Shown: positions 1 to 4,526, counted from the first letter of the stretch. The stretch is 5,466 bases of DNA from a bacterium (GCA_021106915.1 JAIOTH010000086.1:1-5466), one strand, 5' to 3'. Program-made: numbers and translations. Notes: generated by a model from the letters alone, not told the origin.

Positions 1-830
1 AAATATTTATTTACTAAATCTGATAATCCCGTATTTTCATTAATGATTGATAATCTATAAACCCGACCAGTATTTAAACGCAATAATTCATTACTATCAG
101 CTAATTTATCTTTTAACATATCATAATTTCCACTTTCTATACCCTGATCGACTAATTCCTCATTTAAAAAAGTAATAATATTTTGATCTTTAATTTTCTC
201 CGTTAATTGAAGCATATAATAATGTTGAGCTAAGAAAGCCGTATAACCATTATCAAAAGATTTTTGATGTAAATCTTTCTTGATAACAGGATTTAATTGA
301 TAAAATGTTTTATACTTTTCTTTCAATAAATCCAATTCTAATAATCCTTCAATATATAAAATCCAAAAATTTTTTAATTCATCTTTTTCTTTATCCGTAA
401 CGTTCTTAAAATCAATTTCAAAAATATTTTTTTCAATTGCTGAGTTTAAGTTAGTAGACAATTTTTTATCCAAGTATAAAATGATCGTTTGATCTTCATT
501 AATTATTTGAGATACTATTTTATCATCTAAACCTATAAAAGAAGATTTCTCTGCCGGAAATAAAATAAAAAGAAGATAAATAGCTCCTAACATAATAATG
601 CCAAAAATAATATGGACATAAAAAGCAGAAAAAAATGAAGTAACTGTTTCTTTATGTTGCAATAACCATTGTTTTTTTAAAAATATAGAATATATAAAAA
701 ATATCCAACCAATAAAATAGATGCTTAAGGCCAAAACTCTATGATAAGGATATAATATTTTCATCGCAAATATTACAATAGTCACAATTAATAATACTAT
801 AGAAATAATAACACTCGTCCAAAAATTCAT
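1..830 (-). CDS. Three-helix membrane protein of unknown function (C-terminal end outside window)
   Basis: An uninterrupted minus-strand frame runs from the ATG at 830-828 off the left edge, giving 276 residues with no stop. The start is MNFWTSVIIS. Three hydrophobic stretches are visible at about residues 5-22, 32-50 and 68-92. A soluble, Lys/Glu/Asp-rich and probably helical region follows from about residue 95, with no Cys and no catalytic motif that I recognise. It is therefore an integral membrane protein with a large soluble tail of at least 180 residues. The start is preceded by AAAAAATATG with no Shine-Dalgarno; a GGGG lies about 15 nt upstream. I do not recognise the family. The long open frame, membrane-like N-terminus and sensible composition make it a real gene; function is unknown. 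Confidence 0.82.
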   Translation of the reverse strand, partial: MNFWTSVIISIVLLIVTIVIFAMKILYPYHRVLALSIYFIGWIFFIYSIFLKKQWLLQHKETVTSFFSAFYVHIIFGIIMLGAIYLLFILFPAEKSSFIGLDDKIVSQIINEDQTIILYLDKKLSTNLNSAIEKNIFEIDFKNVTDKEKDELKNFWILYIEGLLELDLLKEKYKTFYQLNPVIKKDLHQKSFDNGYTAFLAQHYYMLQLTEKIKDQNIITFLNEELVDQGIESGNYDMLKDKLADSNELLRLNTGRVYRLSIINENTGLSDLVNKY

Positions 831-846
831 ATTTTTTATTTACCCC

Positions 847-885
847 GTTAAATAAATCCCTAAAAAATTAATTATTTAACTAGGG
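847..885 (-). promoter_or_regulatory. Potential H-type pseudoknot in the leader of the membrane-protein gene
   Basis: Two perfect inverted repeats interleave. GTTAAATAA (847-855) pairs with TTATTTAAC (872-880). CCCTA (858-862), in the loop of the first stem, pairs with TAGGG (881-885), which directly abuts it. The order a-b-a'-b' is that of an H-type pseudoknot. On the minus strand it ends about 16 nt before the ATG at 830. A TATACT (-10-like) at 917-922 on the minus strand would put it within a leader of about 80 nt. I matched it to no known riboswitch. The 9-bp arm is mostly A/T, so chance is possible. Confidence 0.35.
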
Positions 886-1030
886 TTTGTTAATTTTAAT
901 AAATACTGTTGATATAAGTATAACATTAAAAAATAACTTATTAAAAAAGCGAAAAAGAACTATAATCAAAACCAACTAACAAACAAAAATACAGATATTT
1001 AAAATTGAATTTTAAAACAGAGTTTAAAAA

Positions 1031-1282
1031 CTGCGCAATTTGACATTATTATTATGAATTTATTTAATTTTTTGTAGAAAAGTATAGTATATGGCTTTAT
1101 TTAGCGACTTTAAATTAACTAATGCACCGCGCAATTTGACATTGAGTAAAAAGTTATATATTATTGATATAGATTACTTATCTGCGCAATTGAACAATTT
1201 TTTATATAAAAAATATTATTTATTATAATAGTTAGTGATATAGAGTCTTTTGAGAATTCTATGCACTGCGCAATTGAACAAT
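1031..1282 (+). repeat. Four copies of a 17-bp CTGCGCAATT-type motif upstream of the synthetase
   Basis: Copies are at 1031-1047 (CTGCGCAATTTGACATT), 1127-1143 (CCGCGCAATTTGACATT), 1182-1198 and 1266-1282 (both CTGCGCAATTGAACAAT). All face the same way, with start-to-start distances of 96, 55 and 84 bp. The shared core is YGCGCAATT followed by TGACATT or GAACAAT. Copies 2 and 4 also share ATGCAC just upstream. The core contains the palindrome TGCGCA, and copies 3 and 4 contain ATTG-AA-CAAT, both operator-like. Spacers differ in length and sequence. The last copy ends 13 bp before the ATG at 1296. The GC-rich core stands out in this A/T background. A binding-site array controlling the downstream gene is the simplest reading. 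Confidence 0.7.
1136..1164 (+). promoter_or_regulatory. Likely promoter of the RelA/SpoT-type gene, embedded in repeat copy 2
   Basis: TTGACA (1136-1141), the 3' part of repeat copy 2, is a perfect -35 box. A 17-bp spacer separates it from TATTAT (1159-1164), a 5/6 match to the -10 box. Copy 1 gives a similar pair: TTGACA at 1040-1045 and TTTAAT at 1063-1068, also 17 bp apart. Copies 3 and 4 carry TTGAAC instead. A promoter at copy 4 would start transcription inside the coding region, so that copy is unlikely to serve as one. Transcription from copy 2 would leave a leader of about 125 nt containing copies 3 and 4. Confidence 0.5.
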
Positions 1283-1295
1283 AAATTTAAATGTT

Positions 1296-2369
1296 ATGAA
1301 AATAATTAACCCAAAAGAATTTTCAAAATCTAAGACTGATTTTGCAGGGGACATTTTACGTAATAATGAGGCATTCGAAGAAGAAAAAAATCATGCTTTA
1401 ATGATATTAAGTAATTGGAGAGCTTCGCATAGTTATCCAATGCATATTTTTAAAAAAAGATTAAAAAGAGTTTCGGAAAGGATAGATAAAAGGGCATTAT
1501 CCGCTCAAAGACTTAAACGTGTCCACTCAATTATTAAAAAACTTAATAGAAAATACAAAAACAATAAAGCAACTATGAAGCTTACACAAATGCAAGATAT
1601 AGCTGGTTGTAGAGTTATTATGTCTAATATTGAGTTAACACGAAAGCTTTATTATAATTCTTATGTAAAAGGAGACTTGAAACATAAAAAAGTGAATGAA
1701 AAAGATTACATTTCTAACCCAAAGGAAGATGGTTATAGAAGTATACATTTAATATATAGATATGTTAGTGATAAAGGAAAAAAAGATTATAATGGGTTAT
1801 TAGTCGAAGTGCAAATTAGATCAAAATTACAACATGTTTGGGCTACTGCAGTTGAAACAGTAGGTTTTTTTACTGGGCAGGCGATAAAATCAAATGAAGG
1901 AGAGAAGGAATGGAATAATTTTTTCAAATTAGTAAGTTCGGTATTTGCGAGAATAGAAAAATGTCCTACTATTCCAGGGACACCAAACAATGAAAGGGAG
2001 TTGTATTCATTGATAAAGAAAAAAGAAAAAGAGTTGAATGTAATAACAAAAATGGAAAGTTGGGCTCAATCAATTAAACTTTTTGATGATTTAAAAAATA
2101 GGAAAAAGCTTCATTTTTTTTTATTGGAATTAGATACTATTCAAGAAAAATTAACAATTTCGACATATTCAAAAAGACAAGAAGAAAGAGCAATAAATGA
2201 TTATGCAAAAGCAGAAAAAAGAGTTTATGGAAGAAAAGAATATGATGTTGTTTTAGTTGGTGCGGACACTACATCAGACTTAAAAAAAGCGTATCCTAAC
2301 TATTTTGTAGATACTAAGGAATTCATTAATCACCTTAATAAAATTTTAAATAAATATCCAGAAAAATAA
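1296..2369 (+). CDS. Synthetase-only RelA/SpoT-family protein (putative (p)ppGpp synthetase or related pyrophosphotransferase)
   Basis: The 357-residue product carries the RelA/SpoT nucleotidyltransferase fold at about residues 60-190. Motifs appear in family order. QRLKRVHSIIKKL (71-83) matches the ATP-binding GRPKxxYSIxxKM block, with R72, K74 and K82 at the conserved basic positions. DIAGCRVI (101-108) has the metal-binding D101. DYISNPKEDGYRSIH (137-151) has K143, the guanine-stacking Y147 and H151. VEVQIR (170-175) has the second acidic residue, E171. No HD hydrolase domain precedes it and no TGS or ACT domain follows, so it is not a full-length Rel. The tail (about 190-357) is mostly helical and ends in DVVLVGADTTSDLKKAYPNYFVDT-type sequence, which I recall from stand-alone RelA/SpoT-domain proteins. 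By family it moves pyrophosphate from ATP to a nucleotide, although toxic relatives can modify ATP/ADP or tRNA. There is no SD at the start. The four-copy repeat array lies immediately upstream. No antitoxin gene is evident. Confidence 0.93.
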   Translation: MKIINPKEFSKSKTDFAGDILRNNEAFEEEKNHALMILSNWRASHSYPMHIFKKRLKRVSERIDKRALSAQRLKRVHSIIKKLNRKYKNNKATMKLTQMQDIAGCRVIMSNIELTRKLYYNSYVKGDLKHKKVNEKDYISNPKEDGYRSIHLIYRYVSDKGKKDYNGLLVEVQIRSKLQHVWATAVETVGFFTGQAIKSNEGEKEWNNFFKLVSSVFARIEKCPTIPGTPNNERELYSLIKKKEKELNVITKMESWAQSIKLFDDLKNRKKLHFFLLELDTIQEKLTISTYSKRQEERAINDYAKAEKRVYGRKEYDVVLVGADTTSDLKKAYPNYFVDTKEFINHLNKILNKYPEK

Positions 2370-2422
2370 GATAAATAATATTTTAAGGTATTTAACAGAA
2401 AATTTTGTTGAATATTTTTAAT

Positions 2423-2455
2423 CAAAACAAAAACATCTCTTTCTGAGAGATGTTT
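2423..2455 (-). terminator. Intrinsic terminator of the 41-residue basic protein gene, possibly bidirectional
   Basis: AAACATCTCT (2431-2440) and AGAGATGTTT (2446-2455) form a perfect 10-bp stem with a 5-nt loop. On the minus strand the stem runs into TTTTTGTTTTG, a good U-tract, 26 nt after the stop codon at 2481. On the plus strand it lies 62 nt after the RelA/SpoT-type gene but is followed only by AAATTT, so termination in that direction would be weaker. Confidence 0.8.
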
Positions 2456-2480
2456 AAATTTACCATTGATCAGATAAAAA

Positions 2481-2606
2481 TTAGCTTTTTCCTTTTCTTT
2501 TTTTAGCTTTTTCCTCTAACATAATTTTTTTAGCTTCTAATCTTTTCGCAGTTTTTTTGGCAGTAGATCTTTTTCCTTTACCAACTGCATGTCTTCTTTT
2601 TGCCAT
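2481..2606 (-). CDS. Very small, highly basic protein of unknown function
   Basis: The ATG at 2606-2604 opens a 41-codon frame ending in TAA at 2483-2481. The product starts MAKRRHAVGKGKRSTAKK and ends KAKKRKGKS. It has 13 Lys and 5 Arg against 3 Glu, with no Cys, Trp or Phe. Such composition is typical of proteins that bind nucleic acid or the ribosome, or of histone-like tails; this is inference, and I do not recognise a named ribosomal protein. Support for a real gene comes from a promoter (2628-2655) placing transcription about 15 nt before the ATG, a strong terminator 26 nt after the stop, and a strongly non-random composition. No SD is visible. The middle (about residues 15-38) could be one amphipathic basic helix. 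Confidence 0.75.
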   Translation of the reverse strand: MAKRRHAVGKGKRSTAKKTAKRLEAKKIMLEEKAKKRKGKS

Positions 2607-2627
2607 ATAAATAATATTTATAATTGA

Positions 2628-2655
2628 ATTATAAGATATCCTACCTTTTTATGAA
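2628..2655 (-). promoter_or_regulatory. Promoter of the 41-residue basic protein gene
   Basis: On the minus strand, TTCATA (2650-2655, 4/6 match to the -35 box) is followed after 16 bp by a perfect TATAAT (2628-2633). The predicted start of transcription, near 2621, leaves a leader of only about 15 nt with no ribosome-binding site. Confidence 0.6.
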
Positions 2656-2721
2656 GATAAAATCAAGAGCTTAATAAGGAAACATCTTTATTCAAAAATC
2701 AAGGATCTCCGTATAAAACAT

Positions 2722-2742
2722 AAAAACACCTTTAAAAAATGT
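2722..2742 (-). terminator. Terminator-like hairpin behind 33-bp repeat copy 1
   Basis: On the minus strand ACATTT (2742-2737) pairs with AGGTGT (2731-2726) around a 5-nt loop, using two G-U pairs that exist only in minus-strand RNA. The run TTTTTATGTTTTA follows. It is weaker than the equivalent hairpin behind copy 2. Confidence 0.5.
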
Positions 2743-2747
2743 TCTTA

Positions 2748-2780
2748 ATGGGGTCGTATTGTGTACAGCATTAGAACTAT
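2748..2780 (-). repeat. 33-bp dispersed repeat, copy 1 (possible small-RNA core)
   Basis: This element matches 3315-3347 at 30 of 33 positions in the same orientation. Read on the minus strand it holds CTAATG, a stem-loop GCTGTA-CACAA-TACGAC with one mismatch, and the exposed run CCCCAT. A -10-like TATTAT lies just upstream on that strand, and a terminator-like hairpin follows at 2742-2722. It lies between the terminator of one minus-strand gene and the promoter of the next, so it does not look like part of either mRNA. Confidence 0.7.
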
Positions 2781-2877
2781 AATATTAAAAACATTGAAAG
2801 TACCAAGGTTATAAACCTTTAACAAAAGATTGCCCGATTAGATATACTAAAACTTTAATATTAAAAATACTATTACC

Positions 2878-2910
2878 AAAATAAAACTAGGCTATTAAAA
2901 ATAACCTAGT
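2878..2910 (-). terminator. Intrinsic terminator of the 82-residue protein gene
   Basis: ACTAGGCTATT (2886-2896) and AATAACCTAGT (2900-2910) pair over 11 positions with one C/A mismatch, which is a G-U pair in the minus-strand RNA. The loop is 3 nt. On the minus strand the stem is followed by TTTATTTTGG. It lies 27 nt after the stop codon at 2938. Confidence 0.8.
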
Positions 2911-2937
2911 CTAGTTAAAATTAAAAATTGCCAGTTA

Positions 2938-3186
2938 TTATTCCTCTTCACCATAGTGACCCTCGTGACTAACAACAGTTCCAAAATCATCTTTTCTCGT
3001 TGTTATTGTCATTTTTTCTCCATCAACTTCAAGAATAATTTCGCCACTATCTATTTCTATTCCTTTTTCTTTTAATAAATTAAGTTGTTTTGGGTCAAGA
3101 CTGGTTAAAGTTATTATCTCAAACTCATCTTTCGTAACTTTGATAATCTTTTCTCCTTCTGGAGAAGGCACACCTTTAAATTCCAT
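2938..3186 (-). CDS. Small acidic protein of unknown function (82 residues)
   Basis: The frame runs from ATG at 3186-3184 to TAA at 2940-2938. The product begins MEFKGVPSPEGEKIIKVTK and ends HEGHYGEEE. It is rich in Glu, Asp and Lys, has no Cys or Trp, no signal peptide and no membrane segment. Alternating stretches such as GEIILEVDGEKMTITTR (about 48-64) suggest a small beta-rich cytosolic domain. I recognise no family. The gene has its own promoter (3223-3251), a leader of about 30 nt, and a solid terminator (2878-2910), so it appears to be a single-gene unit. The start context is AAAAAAATATGGAA with no SD, nearly identical to that of the zinc-ribbon gene at 4970. Confidence 0.75.
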   Translation of the reverse strand: MEFKGVPSPEGEKIIKVTKDEFEIITLTSLDPKQLNLLKEKGIEIDSGEIILEVDGEKMTITTRKDDFGTVVSHEGHYGEEE

Positions 3187-3222
3187 ATTTTTTTAATCAA
3201 TAATTAATTAACTTATACCATA

Positions 3223-3251
3223 ATTATAACAATCCTTTTTTATAATTACAA
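3223..3251 (-). promoter_or_regulatory. Promoter of the 82-residue protein gene
   Basis: On the minus strand, TTGTAA (3246-3251, 4/6 match to the -35 box) is followed after exactly 17 bp by a perfect TATAAT (3223-3228). Transcription would begin near 3216, which is downstream of the repeat and terminator at 3262-3347. Those elements therefore fall outside this mRNA. Confidence 0.65.
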
Positions 3252-3261
3252 TAACATAAAA

Positions 3262-3293
3262 TCTAACCTATCATTAGGGGCATCAAAAAAAAC
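3262..3293. repeat. 32-bp direct repeat, copy A (left of the lipoprotein gene)
   Basis: TCTAACCTATCATTAGGG, then a 2-nt difference, then ATC and an A-run ending in AAC. It matches 4288-4319 in the same orientation with only a few mismatches. The start-to-start distance is 1026 bp and the lipoprotein gene lies between. The A-run is the U-tract of a minus-strand terminator, and the CCTA-TCAT-TAGG part can fold into a small 4-bp hairpin. Confidence 0.7.
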
Positions 3294-3309
3294 ACTTCTA
3301 GAAGAAATG
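3285..3309 (-). terminator. Intrinsic terminator behind 33-bp repeat copy 2
   Basis: On the minus strand CATTTCT (3309-3303) pairs with AGAAGTG (3299-3293) around a 3-nt loop, followed by eight U residues. One G-U pair forms only in minus-strand RNA, which supports that direction. No protein gene lies upstream on this strand, so the terminated transcript would be the 33-bp repeat itself. Confidence 0.7.
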
Positions 3310-3314
3310 CTTTC

Positions 3315-3347
3315 ATGGGGTCGTATTGTGTACGACATTAGGACTAT
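3315..3347 (-). repeat. 33-bp dispersed repeat, copy 2 (possible small-RNA core)
   Basis: This is the second copy of the element at 2748-2780. On the minus strand it reads CTAATG, a perfect 6-bp stem-loop GTCGTA-CACAA-TACGAC, then CCCCATG. Six nucleotides later the terminator hairpin 3309-3285 begins. Together these would form an RNA of about 60 nt with two hairpins and a single-stranded C-rich linker. A CATAATAAT sequence upstream could serve as a -10 box, but I see no good -35 box. Confidence 0.65.
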
Positions 3348-3364
3348 TATTATGGAAGTAAGAA

Positions 3365-3393
3365 TTGGCTTAAAATATATTTAGATGTATTAT
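3365..3393 (+). promoter_or_regulatory. Promoter of the putative lipoprotein gene
   Basis: TTGGCT (3365-3370, 4/6) and TATTAT (3388-3393, 5/6) are separated by 17 bp. Transcription would begin near 3400, giving a leader of about 23 nt with no SD before the ATG at 3423. Confidence 0.5.
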
Positions 3394-3422
3394 TAATATA
3401 TAAATAATTTAATTTAAATTAT

Positions 3423-4226
3423 ATGAAAAAAATAATATATTTGTTACTTTTTATAGTCATTTTAATAACAAATGGATGTGTTAAAAAAGAAGATACTATT
3501 AAAAATTCCAAAGAAGTTAGTATAATAGCTCAATATAATTATATGATAACGGGCATGTGTTCTCAAAATTGTGAAGATATTATTCTTGGTCCTTATAAAT
3601 TAACAAAATCTATTAAAGGTATAGATGAATTTATTCAAAATAAAATTATTTGGGCACTTGGTAAACCGGTCCAAATCAAAGAACTTCCCAGAATAGCTGG
3701 TCCATCTCAAGGAGGAGTGCGTCCAGGAGACCCTAATGAAAAAATGATTACAAATAAATTAAAAATAAAAAATTACAAAGAAATAGATTTATTTAATTTT
3801 TCTATATCGTCTGAAGAATTATCTAATTATTTAAATTATAAAGACGCAAAATTTAATATTAAATTTATTAACCCTTTAAATGAAGAATTGAAATTAAAAA
3901 TACAGATTAATGAAAAAAATAAATTTCAGTATGTTACACTAAAACCTATGGAAACCAAAAATATACAATATATATATAAAGGAAATATAGTAAAAACTTA
4001 TCACAATGATAATAATAAAATTATTAAGAGAAAAAATGATGATGCATTACCATTGGTAATCCTTAATGATTTTATTGATTATAATTATTTTAATAATTAT
4101 AATTATCAAAAAGAAATTTCTAAAATTGATGATTTTAAACAATATTTAGAGGTAAAATATGGAGATATTAACAAAACATTGGTTCTAATATATCACCATA
4201 ATATTATACTAGATAATTTAAAATAA
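3423..4226 (+). CDS. Putative secreted lipoprotein of unknown function
   Basis: The 267-residue product begins MKK followed by a hydrophobic stretch (about residues 4-15) and TNGC, with C19 as the probable lipidated cysteine. This is a type II signal peptide with an imperfect lipobox: Gly at -1 is right, Asn at -2 is unusual. The mature protein would be anchored to the outer face of the membrane. A CxxxC pair (C46, C50) and a Gly/Pro-rich loop GPSQGGVRPGDPNE (93-106) are the only distinctive features; I recognise no domain. Asn, Lys, Ile and Tyr are very abundant, reaching runs like DYNYFNNYNYQ late in the protein, which mirrors the low GC. The gene is monocistronic, transcribed against its flanking neighbours, and bracketed by direct repeats at 3262-3293 and 4288-4319, which may mark an insertion. 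Confidence 0.78.
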   Translation: MKKIIYLLLFIVILITNGCVKKEDTIKNSKEVSIIAQYNYMITGMCSQNCEDIILGPYKLTKSIKGIDEFIQNKIIWALGKPVQIKELPRIAGPSQGGVRPGDPNEKMITNKLKIKNYKEIDLFNFSISSEELSNYLNYKDAKFNIKFINPLNEELKLKIQINEKNKFQYVTLKPMETKNIQYIYKGNIVKTYHNDNNKIIKRKNDDALPLVILNDFIDYNYFNNYNYQKEISKIDDFKQYLEVKYGDINKTLVLIYHHNIILDNLK

Positions 4227-4241
4227 TTTCTTCAATAATTT

Positions 4242-4277
4242 AATTATCATACTAGAAATATTGGATAATTTTTTATT
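4242..4277 (+). terminator. Weak A/T-rich terminator of the lipoprotein gene
   Basis: AATTATC (4242-4248) pairs with GATAATT (4264-4270) around a 15-nt loop, followed by TTTTATTT. The stem has one G-C pair only, so this is a weak candidate. Nearby are a direct repeat TAGAAATATT (4253-4262 and 4278-4287) and the 12-bp palindrome AGAAATATTTCT (4279-4290). Confidence 0.35.
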
Positions 4278-4287
4278 TAGAAATATT

Positions 4288-4319
4288 TCTAACCTATCAT
4301 TAGGGATATCAAAAAAACC
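4288..4319. repeat. 32-bp direct repeat, copy B (adjoining the tRNA-His terminator)
   Basis: This is the partner of 3262-3293, in the same orientation. Its A-run is the U-tract of the tRNA-His terminator on the minus strand, and TCTAACCTATCATTAGGG is the DNA just beyond the termination point. Conservation of sequence past a terminator is unexpected if only RNA function were being kept. Confidence 0.7.
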
Positions 4320-4333
4320 CTTTTAAATAAAGG
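4311..4333 (-). terminator. Intrinsic terminator of the tRNA-Arg/tRNA-His unit
   Basis: On the minus strand CCTTT (4333-4329) pairs with AAAGG (4323-4319) around a 5-nt loop. G and a run of seven U follow. It starts 12 nt after the CCA end of tRNA-His. Confidence 0.75.
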
Positions 4334-4344
4334 ATTCTTTTATC

Positions 4345-4420
4345 TGGGGTGCCTAGAGGGAATTGAACCCTCATTAGCGGTACCACAAACCGCTGTGTTA
4401 ACCATTACACCATAGGCACC
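4345..4420 (-). tRNA. tRNA-His (anticodon GTG)
   Basis: The minus strand folds into a complete cloverleaf of 76 nt including an encoded CCA. The acceptor stem GTGCCTA/TAGGCAC is perfect. An extra 5' G (G-1, at 4420) faces discriminator C73, the hallmark of tRNA-His. The D stem is GTGT/ACAC with loop AATGGTTA. The anticodon stem GCGGT/ACCGC holds loop TTGTGGT, giving anticodon GTG for CAC/CAU codons. The variable loop is 4 nt, and the T arm is GAGGG-TTCAATT-CCCTC. It lies 106 bp after tRNA-Arg on the same strand, with a terminator just beyond. Confidence 0.97.
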
Positions 4421-4526
4421 ACGATAATATAAATTACAAATTCTGAATTTCGGATTTCAAATGAATTTCTAATGATTTAATTGCTAATTTCTGATTAATT
4501 TAAAATTGAAAATTCCGCAAAGCGGA
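4421..4526. other. Spacer between tRNA genes: low-complexity repeats and a small hairpin
   Basis: These 106 bp hold imperfectly repeated short words (AATTTCTAATG, CTAATTTCTGATT, CTGAATTTCGGATTTC) of no recognised function. Next to the CCA end of tRNA-Arg, TCCGC (4514-4518) and GCGGA (4522-4526) form a 5-bp hairpin with a 3-nt loop. On the minus strand it is followed by ATTTTCAATTTT, so it may be a partial terminator or a 3'-processing signal between the two tRNAs. Confidence 0.4.

Larger units (their letters stand above)
831..1295. other. Gene-free control region between membrane protein and RelA/SpoT-type gene
   Basis: This 465-bp spacer separates two divergent genes. Its left part (831-1030) holds the pseudoknot-like leader and otherwise very A/T-rich sequence in which I see nothing more. 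Its right part (1031-1282) holds four copies of a 17-bp motif and several promoter-like hexamer pairs facing the RelA/SpoT-type gene. A 45-codon open frame (1091-1228, plus) has no ribosome-binding site and crosses two repeat copies in different frames, so I do not call it a gene. Confidence 0.6.
2607..2937. other. Gene-free spacer holding terminators, a 33-bp repeat and a promoter
   Basis: No convincing ORF is present in these 331 bp. Reading along the minus strand, it holds the terminator of the 82-residue gene (2878-2910), a small perfect hairpin AAGGTT-TAT-AACCTT (2805-2819), the first 33-bp repeat copy (2748-2780), a terminator-like hairpin (2722-2742) and the promoter of the 41-residue gene (2628-2655). 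The 2720-2880 part may encode a small minus-strand RNA. Confidence 0.6.

Noticed and set aside
1031..1047. Xer/dif-type recombination site, suggested by TGCGCA followed by TTATG
   Set aside because: The distance between the TGCGCA word and the TTATG word does not fit the 11-6-11 layout of dif, and the other copies lack the second half-site.
1031..1282. CRISPR array
   Set aside because: The repeats are only 17 bp, spacers vary widely (79, 38 and 67 bp), two repeat subtypes occur, and no cas gene is present.
1261..1284. Seven-codon upstream frame (MHCAIEQ) in repeat copy 4, and a five-codon one in copy 2
   Set aside because: They are too short to judge, arise from the shared ATGCAC word before two copies, and have no ribosome-binding site.
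1787..1990. Minus-strand open frame of 67 codons inside the RelA/SpoT-type gene
   Set aside because: It lies entirely antisense to a gene with clear family motifs, has no promoter or ribosome-binding site, and shows no recognisable protein features.
2748..2780. Attenuator or riboswitch controlling the 41-residue gene
   Set aside because: A perfect TATAAT promoter (2628-2655) lies between the element and the gene, and the same arrangement holds for copy 2 and the 82-residue gene. A separate small RNA or terminator module fits better.
3423..4226. Insertion sequence or integron cassette carrying the lipoprotein gene
   Set aside because: No transposase or integrase, no terminal inverted repeats and no recognisable attC structure are present. 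Only the flanking direct repeats remain, and they are reported separately.
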